11,510 nucleotides of DNA from assembly GCA_902479205.1 (NCBI GenBank), contig CABSNX010000044.1, positions 1 to 11,510 on the forward strand, in the 5' to 3' direction. This DNA is from an uncultured Collinsella sp. (lineage in GTDB: Bacteria; Actinomycetota; Coriobacteriia; Coriobacteriales; Coriobacteriaceae). The notes beneath the pieces are model-generated. The model had not been told where the DNA came from. It ran no database searches and worked only from the letters and a program-made list of their open reading frames with translations. The translations under genes were made by a program, and so were the position numbers. Position 1 is the stretch's first letter. Each line of letters opens with the position of its first letter. Positions 5,099 to 11,510 of this stretch are shown here, one piece after another.

Positions 5099-5983
5099 AT
5101 GGCCGAACGCAACTATCTGAGTATCGGCCAGGTCGTCAATCTACTTCGAGGCGCATACCCCGATCTTTCGAACTCAAAAATTAGATTTCTCGAAGATGAG
5201 GGGCTCATCACCCCTCATCGCACGCCTAAGGGCTATCGTCAGTACTCCAAAGAGGACGTTGACCGCCTGGAGGTCATTCTGCACCTCCAGAAGACTCGCT
5301 ACATGCCGCTCAACGTGATCAAGCAGCGCCTGGAAAACGCCACGGACCTGTCTACGCTCGCCTACGAGGTGGGTCTGCTGTCCGATGTTCCGCTCAAGAC
5401 GGAACCCAAGGAGACCAAGCAAAAGCTGCATCCCATCGAGACCATTCCCGATATGCTCGGCGTCGAGATCTCGTTTATCCGCTCCCTTGCCGAAAACGAC
5501 CTCATTCGCATCATCAAGAGTCCGCAGAACCGCGAGCTTGTTGATGGCCGCGATTTCCCGATCATCCGCTATTGCTCCGAGCTTTCGCGCTTCCATATCG
5601 AGCCGCGCAACCTGCGCCAGTACGTATCGTCCGCAAACCGCGAGTCCTCGATGTTTGAGCAGGTGCTCGTAAGCATGCTCGGTATGGATACTTCCGACGA
5701 CGAGCGCGATGCCAAGCTCGAGCGCGCATTTAAGAAACTGCATGACCTCACCGAGGGCGTCCATACCGCTCTGCTCAAGAACCGCGTATTTGAGTCACTC
5801 AACGCCGTGGTGGAGGATGCCGATATCGATGCCCTCGACGAGGAGATCGCACGCTCCGAGTCAACCAAGGCCAAAAGCGAAGAGGCATCTACCTCCGCGG
5901 TCCCCGTGCGTGAGGAATCCCTCGTGCAGCCGCTCAAAGTTATTGCCCCCTCGCACGCCGCCACCGCCAGCGCGAACAAATAG
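5099..5983 (+). CDS. MerR-family regulator, FtsR (Rv1828)-like
   Basis: This 294-residue DNA-binding protein has an N-terminal winged-helix MerR domain at about residues 6-80. Motifs SIGQVVNLL, SKIRFLEDEGLITP and KGYRQY are close to those I recall for mycobacterial Rv1828 and corynebacterial FtsR, which regulate cell-division genes including ftsZ. A second conserved block (about 115-190, with a NRELVDGRDF and an IEPRNLRQY motif) and a helical region (200-255) follow; the last 40 residues are Ala/Ser-rich and probably disordered. No Cys pattern for metal sensing is present. It starts 3 bp after the FHA gene stop, with GGTGAG as ribosome binding site overlapping that stop, so the two are translationally close. 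The FtsR assignment rests on sequence similarity recalled from memory plus gene order; the regulated genes here are unknown. Confidence 0.85.
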   Translation: MAERNYLSIGQVVNLLRGAYPDLSNSKIRFLEDEGLITPHRTPKGYRQYSKEDVDRLEVILHLQKTRYMPLNVIKQRLENATDLSTLAYEVGLLSDVPLKTEPKETKQKLHPIETIPDMLGVEISFIRSLAENDLIRIIKSPQNRELVDGRDFPIIRYCSELSRFHIEPRNLRQYVSSANRESSMFEQVLVSMLGMDTSDDERDAKLERAFKKLHDLTEGVHTALLKNRVFESLNAVVEDADIDALDEEIARSESTKAKSEEASTSAVPVREESLVQPLKVIAPSHAATASANK

Positions 5984-6021
5984 ACGCTGCCGCAAACAAT
6001 CCTCCCCTGAAAGGTCATGCC

Positions 6022-6552
6022 ATGTACGACTTCGAATCTCACATCGTCGACATCCCCGACTATCCCGAGCCCGGAGTCGTCTTTAAGGACATCACGCCGC
6101 TCTTTGGTAATCCCGAGGCGCTAAAGGCCATGGTTGATGCCCTGGCCGAGCATTTTGCCGGCATGGGCATCACCAAGGTCGTGGGTCCCGAGGCTCGCGG
6201 CTTTATGGTCGGCGTGCCCGTGGCCGTCGCCCTGGGCGCTGGCTTTGTGCCCGCACGCAAGCCGGGCAAGCTGCCACGCAAGACGGTAAGCGAGAGCTAC
6301 GAGCTCGAATATGGCACCGACTCTATCGAGATCCACGCCGATGCCATTACCTCTAAAGATACCGTGTTGATTCTGGACGACTTGGTCGCGACGGGCGGAA
6401 CCGTCGAGGCAACAGGTAAACTGGTGCGAGATATGGGCGCAAAGCTTGTGGGTTACGGTTGTATCCTCGAGCTTGCGTTTCTCAACCCGCGCAAGAAGCT
6501 CACGCCTTCCAACGAGGACGTCGAGCTCTTTAGCCTGGTAACGGTGGACTAG
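6022..6552 (+). CDS. apt: Adenine phosphoribosyltransferase
   Basis: This cytosolic purine-salvage enzyme converts adenine and PRPP to AMP and pyrophosphate. The 176-residue length is normal for the family. The PRPP-binding signature VLILDDLVATGGT is at residues 115-127, with the other family motifs PEARGF (56-61) and RKPGKLP (79-85) and an N-terminal PGVVFKDITPLF block. ATG 6022 follows an AAAGG ribosome binding site. It lies 38 bp after the MerR gene and 32 bp before the NlpC/P60 gene on the same strand, with no terminator in either gap, so it is probably read within the same transcript. Nothing about the protein is unusual. Confidence 0.96.
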   Translation: MYDFESHIVDIPDYPEPGVVFKDITPLFGNPEALKAMVDALAEHFAGMGITKVVGPEARGFMVGVPVAVALGAGFVPARKPGKLPRKTVSESYELEYGTDSIEIHADAITSKDTVLILDDLVATGGTVEATGKLVRDMGAKLVGYGCILELAFLNPRKKLTPSNEDVELFSLVTVD

Positions 6553-6584
6553 CCGCTACCCTTAGATACCGGAAAGGAAGCTCC

Positions 6585-7691
6585 ATGCGCACAGCAAATA
6601 CGCACAAAAACATGGCACGCTGCGCTGCTACGGCAACCCTCGCTTGTGTTTTGGGCCTGGGCCTCGCGGCTCCGGCCTATGCTGATACCGCATCCGACCT
6701 TGCCGCTGCTCGTACCAAACTCGAGCAGATCGGCACGCAGACCCAGCAAATTCATGAAGAACTCTCCGCACAGACGCAGGAGCTTGATCAGACTGCAGGC
6801 GAGATCACGCAAAAGCAGCAAGAGATTGCCGAGGGCCAGGCAAAGCTTTCGAGCTACGTTGCCGGTGAGTACAAGACCGGCGGTCTGAGTCTCCTTCAGG
6901 TTCTGACGGGCGTCGACGATCTGGGCGACATGCTCAACCGTCTGTTCTATTACGGCAAGGTTTCCGACAAGCAGGCCCAGACCATTCAGGATGTCAAGGA
7001 CCTTAAGCAGCAGCTCACCGATAGGCAGGCCGAGCAGGAGAAGAACGTCGCCGCCACGCAGAAGAAGGTTGACGAGCTCAATGCCCAGCAGGCCGAGGCT
7101 CAGAGTGTCGTGAACTCCCTGGATTCACAGCTGCAGGCCGAGCTTGCTGCCGAGGCCGAGGCCAACGCCGCGCTGCAGGCGGGTATCAACGCCAGCACTG
7201 CCGAAAAGGCCACGGTGAGCAACGACACCGCCGGTACGACCGAGAACACCCCCGCGCCCGCTCCTGCTCCCACGCCGCAGCCTTCGACGCCCACTCCGGC
7301 TCCCACGCCGCAACCCTCGACGCCCGCCCCGGCGCCGACCCCTTCCGCACCGAGCCAGTCCGTTGATGGCGGCTCCGTTGTTTCGCGCGCCTACAGCAAG
7401 CTTGGTTGCGCTTATTCCTGGGGCGGTATTGGACCGGACAGCTTTGACTGCTCCGGTTTTGTAAGCTACTGTCTCACGGGCCGCTACTGCCGTCTGGGCA
7501 CCACCGGCACTTTCATGGGCTGGACCCGCGTGTCCGACCCGCAACCCGGCGATGTCGTGGTTAACTCCTACCATACTGGCATCTATATCGGTAATGGCCA
7601 GATGATCCATGCTTCCGACTACAAGACGGGCGTTATCATCAGCTCCGTTGCCGCTGGCATGAACAACAACTACATTTTCGTGCGCTACTAA
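6585..7691 (+). CDS. Secreted NlpC/P60 peptidoglycan endopeptidase with coiled-coil region
   Basis: This 368-residue cell-wall hydrolase is predicted to cleave stem-peptide bonds in peptidoglycan outside the cell. A signal peptide (residues 1-33, cleavage after AYA) is followed by a long coiled-coil region rich in Gln, Glu and Ala (about 36-205). The middle of that region (91-125) resembles the loop of PcsB/RipA-type proteins. Next comes a Pro/Ala/Thr linker (222-257) and a C-terminal NlpC/P60 domain (262-368). The catalytic triad is visible as Cys289 (DCSGF), His330 (YHTGIYIG) and His342 (MIHAS). ATG 6585 has GGAAAGGAAG just upstream. It is the last gene of the plus-strand cluster and is followed by a terminator. 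The coiled coil may hold the enzyme inactive until it meets a partner such as an FtsX-type complex, as known for PcsB; that is inference. Confidence 0.93.
   Translation: MRTANTHKNMARCAATATLACVLGLGLAAPAYADTASDLAAARTKLEQIGTQTQQIHEELSAQTQELDQTAGEITQKQQEIAEGQAKLSSYVAGEYKTGGLSLLQVLTGVDDLGDMLNRLFYYGKVSDKQAQTIQDVKDLKQQLTDRQAEQEKNVAATQKKVDELNAQQAEAQSVVNSLDSQLQAELAAEAEANAALQAGINASTAEKATVSNDTAGTTENTPAPAPAPTPQPSTPTPAPTPQPSTPAPAPTPSAPSQSVDGGSVVSRAYSKLGCAYSWGGIGPDSFDCSGFVSYCLTGRYCRLGTTGTFMGWTRVSDPQPGDVVVNSYHTGIYIGNGQMIHASDYKTGVIISSVAAGMNNNYIFVRY
7266..7342 (+). repeat. 33-bp tandem repeat encoding the Pro-rich linker
   Basis: A 33-bp unit beginning GCTCCCACGCCGCA starts at 7266 and again at 7299, and a degenerate third partial copy starts at 7332. 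Each unit encodes 11 residues of the type APTPQPSTPTP. It lies inside the NlpC/P60 gene between coiled coil and catalytic domain, where copy number changes would alter linker length without shifting the frame. Confidence 0.8.
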
Positions 7692-7715
7692 GTCACTCTG
7701 TATAGCAAACGAATG

Positions 7716-7754
7716 TGAACCTCGTGGCCTTTAGGCTGCGAGGTTCATTTATTT
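7716..7754 (+). terminator. Terminator of the pgsA-to-NlpC/P60 gene cluster
   Basis: TGAACCTCG (7716-7724) pairs perfectly with CGAGGTTCA (7739-7747), with an inner GCCT/AGGC pairing in the loop, followed by TTTATTT. It begins 24 bp after the NlpC/P60 stop codon. Confidence 0.82.
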
Positions 7755-7785
7755 GCGACCATGCTCCATACATGATCCCAATGAG

Positions 7786-7802
7786 CTAGTTTTCAATACT
7801 AG
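7786..7802. repeat. Inverted repeat CTAGT-N7-ACTAG upstream of the degV-type gene
   Basis: CTAGT (7786-7790) and ACTAG (7798-7802) form a short perfect dyad about 30 bp upstream of the -10 box. The stretch GTTTTCAATA inside it recurs upstream of the DUF1836 regulator at 9435-9444. It may be an operator; there is no direct proof. Confidence 0.35.
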
Positions 7803-7809
7803 ATGCACG

Positions 7810-7837
7810 TTTCATAGGTAAGCAAGATGGCTATAAT
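7810..7837 (+). promoter_or_regulatory. Promoter of the DegV-family gene
   Basis: A perfect TATAAT -10 box lies at 7832-7837, with a weak -35 candidate TTTCAT at 7810-7815 (16 bp spacing). It is 30 bp upstream of the start codon and downstream of the preceding terminator, so the gene is probably transcribed on its own. Confidence 0.6.
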
Positions 7838-7866
7838 AAATAAGAAACATTTAGAAAGGACCCTCT

Positions 7867-8733
7867 ATGAGCTGGGCACTTATCTCCGATTCGAGCTGCA
7901 ACCTCCGCGATTGGCAACCGACCGCGCCCCATACCACCTTTGCATTTGCACCCCTCAAAATTCGAGTGGGGGAGCGCGAGTTCGTCGATGACCTCACGCT
8001 CGATGTTCACGAACTCAATTGCGCCGTGCAGGCGGAGTCGAGCGCTTCTTCGAGCGCCTGTCCGAGCGTAGGCGAGTGGACCGAACTCTTTAGGCTTGCC
8101 GACAAGACAATTTGCATGCCCATCTCCGAGGGCGTCTCGGGAAGCTACAATGCCGCCGCCACGGCACGCGATTTGGTTCTTGCCGAGGATCCGAACCGTC
8201 AGATTCATCTGGTCAATTCTCGCGCAGCCGGCGGCAAAATGGACCTGATCTTCCTGCTGTTCGACCGCTATCTCGCAAGCAATCCCAACGTCTCTTTTGA
8301 GGAAGCCTGCGGCTATTTTGATGAGCTGGAACAGAACAGCAAGATCCTCTTTAGTCTATGCAATTACGAAAATCTCTCCAAGGCCGGACGTATCCCCAAG
8401 GCGGCCGGCGTCATCGCCAATAAACTCAACATTCGAATTTTAGGCACAGCAAGCGAAGCGGGGGAGATCAAACTCGTCGGTCACACCCGTGGCGCAAAGA
8501 AGATGCTTGGCAAGATTGTCGACACCATGGAGGCCGAGGGCTTTACCGGCGGCGAGGTCGTTATCGATCATGTCGAGAATGAGGCGGGCGCCCAGGCACT
8601 TGCGAGCCGCATTGTGGAGCATTGGCCCGGCTCCAAGACCATCATCATGCCCTGTAATGGACTGGATTCATACTATGCCGAGATGCACGGGCTCATTATC
8701 GGCTACGGCATGGGCGTGGCTTCGGGCCGATAA
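7867..8733 (+). CDS. DegV-family fatty-acid-binding protein
   Basis: This 288-residue protein belongs to the DegV family, whose members bind fatty acids; FakB members present acyl chains to the kinase FakA for phosphorylation and phospholipid synthesis. Recognisable blocks are the N-terminal SDSSCNL (family SDSSADL), PISEGVSGSYNAA (family ISSGLSGTYQSA, the fatty-acid carboxylate region) and the GRIPKAAGVIANKLNI block (family GRI...LNIKP). ATG 7867 has AGAAAGGA upstream. The gene stands alone between its own promoter and a hairpin terminator, and no fakA-like kinase is in the window. Which lipid it carries, and whether it works in a FakAB system here, cannot be told from sequence. The segment around residues 55-70 is Ser/Ala-rich and looks like a loop insertion. 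Confidence 0.92.
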   Translation: MSWALISDSSCNLRDWQPTAPHTTFAFAPLKIRVGEREFVDDLTLDVHELNCAVQAESSASSSACPSVGEWTELFRLADKTICMPISEGVSGSYNAAATARDLVLAEDPNRQIHLVNSRAAGGKMDLIFLLFDRYLASNPNVSFEEACGYFDELEQNSKILFSLCNYENLSKAGRIPKAAGVIANKLNIRILGTASEAGEIKLVGHTRGAKKMLGKIVDTMEAEGFTGGEVVIDHVENEAGAQALASRIVEHWPGSKTIIMPCNGLDSYYAEMHGLIIGYGMGVASGR

Positions 8734-8745
8734 TGTCCAACTAAA

Positions 8746-8794
8746 CAAAAACACGGGCGGGACAAAGTGTCTGATGGCTCTTTGTCCCGCCCGT
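8746..8794. terminator. Hairpin terminator between the convergent degV-type and DUF1836 genes
   Basis: A perfect 15-bp stem is formed by 8753-8767 and 8780-8794 (ACGGGCGGGACAAAG and its complement) around a 12-base loop. On the minus strand it is followed by GTTTTTGTTT, a good U-tract for ending the DUF1836 transcript; on the plus strand the tail CTTGT is weaker but the stem is strong. It probably serves both genes. Confidence 0.88.
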
Positions 8795-8810
8795 CTTGTA
8801 CGTCGGCCAG

Positions 8811-9419
8811 CTATTTAAACCCATTGAACTTTAGATAGCTCATTAGATACGCCTTCGATACAAAAGACGAAACCGCACTGCGCACGAGCAGTGACTCGCG
8901 CGTGACCTGATGAGCCGTATCGGGTACAGGAACCTGCTCAATGGAAAAAGCCGCACGAATCGATGCCTCGAGCTGATCAATCACATAATCAAAGGCGGTC
9001 GGTGCATCATAGCTCAGGCGTTGAATGTTAAAGAGCGCCTGAACCGCAGCGATGGGCAGCACCTGCTTAAAGATACAAATGGAGATGAGACGCGCAATCT
9101 GCTCGCGACCATATTGCTTTTTAACCGGGGCGGGAACGAGGCCGACCTTTACGTAGTTATTGATCATCGATGGTGTAATGACGGGCTGCTCCACACAAAT
9201 CGAAAGCGACTCCATCCACAGCTCGATGTACTCAATGACCTGGTCACGGTAGAGCGTTACATTCGGCAACTGCTCATAGCGCGGCAAGCTGAGCGTATTG
9301 AGTTTGCGGACTATATCAGACTGGATAAATGCATCAGGTAGCACCGTGGGCTGAATATCCTCTGGGCTAATGCTAACCGACGTATCGGACATAGGAATGA
9401 CATGTTTAACGTGATTCAT
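8811..9419 (-). CDS. DUF1836 MerR-like transcriptional regulator
   Basis: This 202-residue protein belongs to the DUF1836 family, which carries a MerR-like helix-turn-helix. The diagnostic segment is at residues 80-125: ITPSMINNYVKVGLVP, PVKKQYGREQIARL and ICIFKQVLPI. The N-terminal 50 residues are variable and the C-terminal half is helical. The frame is open further upstream, but ATG 9419 has GGAGG seven bases before it and begins after the likely promoter, whereas a longer reading would cross the operator and -10 region. The gene follows trxB on the same strand but has a hairpin and a promoter between them, so it is a separate unit. The genes it controls are unknown; a palindrome in its own promoter suggests autoregulation. 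Confidence 0.88.
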   Translation of the reverse strand: MNHVKHVIPMSDTSVSISPEDIQPTVLPDAFIQSDIVRKLNTLSLPRYEQLPNVTLYRDQVIEYIELWMESLSICVEQPVITPSMINNYVKVGLVPAPVKKQYGREQIARLISICIFKQVLPIAAVQALFNIQRLSYDAPTAFDYVIDQLEASIRAAFSIEQVPVPDTAHQVTRESLLVRSAVSSFVSKAYLMSYLKFNGFK

Positions 9420-9443
9420 ATGGTGCCTCCGTTCGTTTTCAAT

Positions 9444-9472
9444 ATTGTATTCTAGATTATCTAGTTTTGCAT
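9444..9472 (-). promoter_or_regulatory. Promoter with embedded palindromic operator for the DUF1836 gene
   Basis: On the minus strand a TACAAT -10 box (9444-9449) lies 25 bp upstream of the start codon. A perfect 13-bp palindrome, CTAGATAATCTAG (9452-9464), fills the spacer, and the -35 (about 9467-9472, ATGCAA) is poor. A palindrome between -35 and -10 is where MerR-family proteins classically bind, and a poor -35 fits a regulated promoter. Confidence 0.55.
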
Positions 9473-9546
9473 ACCACAATGAACGGTATGATCGTCGGCT
9501 TTGGTTGGGGTCAGACTGCAGGATAGCTGGCTCGTGTTTTGCGCAA

Positions 9547-9597
9547 CAAAACATCCCGCGACAACATTGCCTTAAGCTCGTTGTGCGGGACGTTTTG
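9547..9597 (-). terminator. Probable terminator of trxB
   Basis: On the minus strand CAAAACGTCCCGCACAAC (9597-9580) pairs with GTTGTCGCGGGATGTTTTG (9565-9547), with one bulge and one mismatch, around a 14-base loop. It starts about 38 bp after the trxB stop and its 3' arm ends in GTTTTGTTG. The remaining gap to the DUF1836 promoter (9473-9546) shows nothing else. Confidence 0.65.
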
Positions 9598-9634
9598 GTG
9601 ATAGAACAACCTTACATAAGATATATTATCGTAC

Positions 9635-10573
9635 TTATCCGCGTAAGAAAGCGTATGCACTGGTAGCCGCTATGGCTCCGTCCGAAACAGCGGTCACAAC
9701 TTGACGTAAACGCTTGGAACGGAGATCGCCGGCAGCAAATAAGCCAGGCGTGCGGGTGGCCATCGATTCGTCGGTCACAATACCGCCGTCGGGCGCCAGA
9801 TCTACCAGATGCTCTACAAGCTCAGTATGGGGCTGCGTGCCAGCAAAGACAAAGATACCAAACGAGCCAGGATCGAAGGACTCGGAATAGGTGCCACCGG
9901 TAGCGTTGTCCTTAAAGGTGATAGTCGTGGGCATGGTCTCGCCTGATAGTTCCACAATACTAGTTTGGTACCTAACTGAAATATTATCTTTTGCGAGCAC
10001 CTTTTGAACCACGCCATCGGGGGCACGGAACTGGTCGCGGCGCAAGACGATGGTCACGCTGCTGGCGATTTCTGACAAGAACAGGGCTTCCTCGCAGGCA
10101 GCATTACCGCCACCGATGACAAAGACCTGCTTGCCGCGAAAGAACATGCCGTCGCACGTCGCGCAATACGAAACGCCACGACCGCGATACGTATCCTCGC
10201 CAACAAAACCAGCAGATCGTGGCGTGGCGCCCATACAAGCGATAACGCTCGAGGCCACCGTATCGCCCGCATCATGATGTACCGTAAACAGCGCTGTATC
10301 AGCATCATAATCGATGCCCGTCACCATGCTCCATGTAACCTGCGCTCCCAGGCCCTCTGCATGTTGCTGAAAACGCTCGCCAAGCTCGGCACCGCTCAAG
10401 AGCGGAATGCCCGGATAGTTCTCGACCTCATTGGTTGTGGCGATCTGTCCTCCCGACATGCCCTGTTCGACCACAGTCGTCGTTAGGTTGGCGCGCGCCG
10501 CGTAAATGGCTGCAGCATAGCCCGCGGGGCCGCCGCCGATAATAGCAACATCGATCGGCTGATGAGTAGTCAT
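9635..10573 (-). CDS. trxB: Thioredoxin reductase (NADPH)
   Basis: This FAD enzyme passes electrons from NADPH to thioredoxin. At 312 residues it has normal length. The FAD-binding GGGPAG is at 13-18, the redox-active CATC at 137-140 followed by DG, the NADPH-binding GGGNAACEEA at 154-163, and the C-terminal FAD motif AAGDLRSKRLRQVVTA near 280-295. The phosphate-binding arginines Arg178, Arg179 and Arg183 (LRRDQFR) are present, with Leu where many homologues have His. ATG 10573 is preceded by AGGAGG. The frame extends further upstream, but that extension overlaps the divergent glycosyltransferase gene in antisense and is not real. No thioredoxin gene adjoins it. Confidence 0.95.
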   Translation of the reverse strand: MTTHQPIDVAIIGGGPAGYAAAIYAARANLTTTVVEQGMSGGQIATTNEVENYPGIPLLSGAELGERFQQHAEGLGAQVTWSMVTGIDYDADTALFTVHHDAGDTVASSVIACMGATPRSAGFVGEDTYRGRGVSYCATCDGMFFRGKQVFVIGGGNAACEEALFLSEIASSVTIVLRRDQFRAPDGVVQKVLAKDNISVRYQTSIVELSGETMPTTITFKDNATGGTYSESFDPGSFGIFVFAGTQPHTELVEHLVDLAPDGGIVTDESMATRTPGLFAAGDLRSKRLRQVVTAVSDGAIAATSAYAFLRG

Positions 10574-10690
10574 GAAGAGACCTCCTGTCGAAAGATTGGC
10601 GTTCTTTGCGCTCATACCCAAATTTATGCGAACGTGACACTCATGCACTACAATGATTCTCTGTGAAACAAAGCTGAAGGGGAGATATCG
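10574..10690. promoter_or_regulatory. Divergent promoter region between trxB and the glycosyltransferase
   Basis: This 117-bp gap must hold promoters for both genes. On the plus strand TACAAT at 10649-10654 is a good -10 candidate, 36 bp before the start codon, but no good -35 lies at the right distance. On the minus strand no clear pair stands out. Ribosome binding sites are clear on both sides: AGGAGG for trxB and AAGGGGAG (10677-10684) for the plus-strand gene. Confidence 0.45.
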
Positions 10691-11467
10691 ATGGATCAGA
10701 CGCAGACGAGCGACGACGCTCCCCTGCTCACGCACAGCACTCCCCAATCGGAACAAACCACGCTCTTGGCTCAGCAAAAACCTCTCGTGACTATCGTGCA
10801 CGCCTCGGTCGGCTCGGGCCACAAGGCCGCCGCACATGCGATTGCGCAGGCATTCGACCTCATCCGCGGCACCAATGGCATCCCCGAGGATGTTGAGATT
10901 GAAGTGCTCGATATCCTTGATTTTGGACGCATAAAATTCGACGGCAACAAAACGGCCGCCTCGTTTACCGGCGCCACGCGGCCAATTTATGACTTGACCT
11001 GGCGTTATACCCTTACCGGACACCTGCTTTGGGGCGGTGGCACGGCATGGTCGCGCATCATGTTCCCCGCATTTAACGAATACGTTCGAACTCGCAGGCC
11101 CATTGCCGTGGTAGCCACACATATCACGGCAGCCAACGTCGCCGTCGGCGCGCGCGTCATTACGGGCATCGACTATCCCGTCATTTGCGTACCGACCGAT
11201 TACGAGGTCGAGGGTTGGTGGCCCCATAAGGACACCGACCTATTCTGCGTGGCAAACGAGTTTATGGCCGAGACACTTCGCCCCCGTAAGGTTCCCGAGG
11301 CAAAGATCCGCATTACGGGCATCCCCATTCGCGCCGGGTTCGACACGGACTACAATCGCGAGGAAGAACTCGAGAAGTTCAATCTCCCCACCGACAAGAC
11401 CATTGTGTTGGTGATGGCAGGCGCCAGTTTGCCTCAACCGTACGTTCGTTTTCGCGCAGAGATGGAC
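10691..11467 (+). CDS. Processive diacylglycerol glycosyltransferase-like protein (MGDG synthase / UgtP family), 3' truncated by contig end
   Basis: 259 genuine codons are present before the sequence runs into adapter. After a non-conserved 30-residue Ser/Thr/Gln-rich start, the MGDG-synthase N-terminal domain begins with VTIVHASVGSGHKAAAHAI (family ILTASVGAGH), continues through a LDILDFG segment, and includes CVPTDYEVEGWW and a NEFMAETL segment. Enzymes of this family add glucose or galactose from a UDP-sugar to diacylglycerol at the membrane, making glycolipids and lipoteichoic-acid anchors. The C-terminal UDP-sugar-binding half is missing from the contig. ATG 10691 has AAGGGGAG six bases upstream. 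It is divergent from trxB. The sugar and acceptor are not determined. Residues from position 260 on are adapter-encoded and must be ignored. Confidence 0.88.
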
Positions 11468-11510
11468 CTGTCTCTTATACACATCTCCGAGCCCACGAGA
11501 CCGATCAGTA
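11468..11510 (+). other. Illumina Nextera transposase adapter and i7 index (sequencing artefact)
   Basis: The Tn5 mosaic-end read CTGTCTCTTATACACATCT begins at 11468 and is followed by CCGAGCCCACGAGAC, the rest of the Nextera i7-side adapter (to 11501). The eight bases CGATCAGT (11502-11509) match a Nextera XT i7 index that I recall as N727, and the final A is the first base of the flow-cell sequence. This is untrimmed read-through, not organism DNA. In the frame of the last gene it reads LSLIHISEPTRP, a well-known artefact peptide; on the other strand it supplies the start of a false ORF beginning MYKRQ. Confidence 0.98.

Noticed and set aside
10574..11227. N-terminal extension of trxB to a 530-residue protein
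   Set aside because: The extension is antisense to the glycosyltransferase gene. The normal TrxB start with AGGAGG is at 10573 and gives the usual family length.
11240..11482. Reverse-strand 80-residue ORF starting MYKRQ
   Set aside because: Its first residues come from the sequencing adapter and the rest is antisense to a real gene.

Overview
The window looks like the end of a contig from a gut actinobacterium of the class Coriobacteriia, most likely Collinsella or a close relative. That placement is inferred from gene content and order, the GC-rich codon use and actinobacterial protein families (a GarA/OdhI-type FHA protein next to an FtsR-type MerR protein); no database search was possible.

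Positions 1 to about 3705 are the right end of an integrated mobile element. It holds a secreted protein of unknown function and a small cytosolic protein (both +), then about 970 bp with no convincing intact gene but with decayed minus-strand coding remnants, an 8-bp tandem repeat array and a strong terminator, then a complete tyrosine recombinase on the minus strand. The element ends in a 45-bp copy of the 3' half of a tRNA-Pro(GGG) gene. The 5' half of that tRNA is absent, so the element has split the tRNA gene and the reconstituted tRNA copy should lie to the left, outside the window. The native tRNA terminator still follows the fragment.

Positions 3716 to 7754 are chromosomal core: a five-gene plus-strand unit, pgsA (phosphatidylglycerophosphate synthase), a GarA/OdhI-like FHA protein, an FtsR-like MerR regulator, apt (adenine phosphoribosyltransferase) and a secreted NlpC/P60 cell-wall hydrolase, closed by a hairpin terminator. 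It couples membrane lipid synthesis, a phospho-dependent signalling adaptor, a likely cell-division regulator, purine salvage and wall remodelling.

Positions 7755 to 11467 hold a DegV-family lipid-binding protein (+), a convergent DUF1836 MerR-like regulator (-), thioredoxin reductase trxB (-), and divergently from it a processive diacylglycerol glycosyltransferase-like gene (+), cut off at the end of the contig.

The last 43 bases (11468-11510) are not genomic: they are an Illumina Nextera transposase adapter plus an i7 index, and they create a spurious C-terminus (LSLIHISEPTRP) on the last gene and a spurious reverse-strand ORF beginning MYKRQ.
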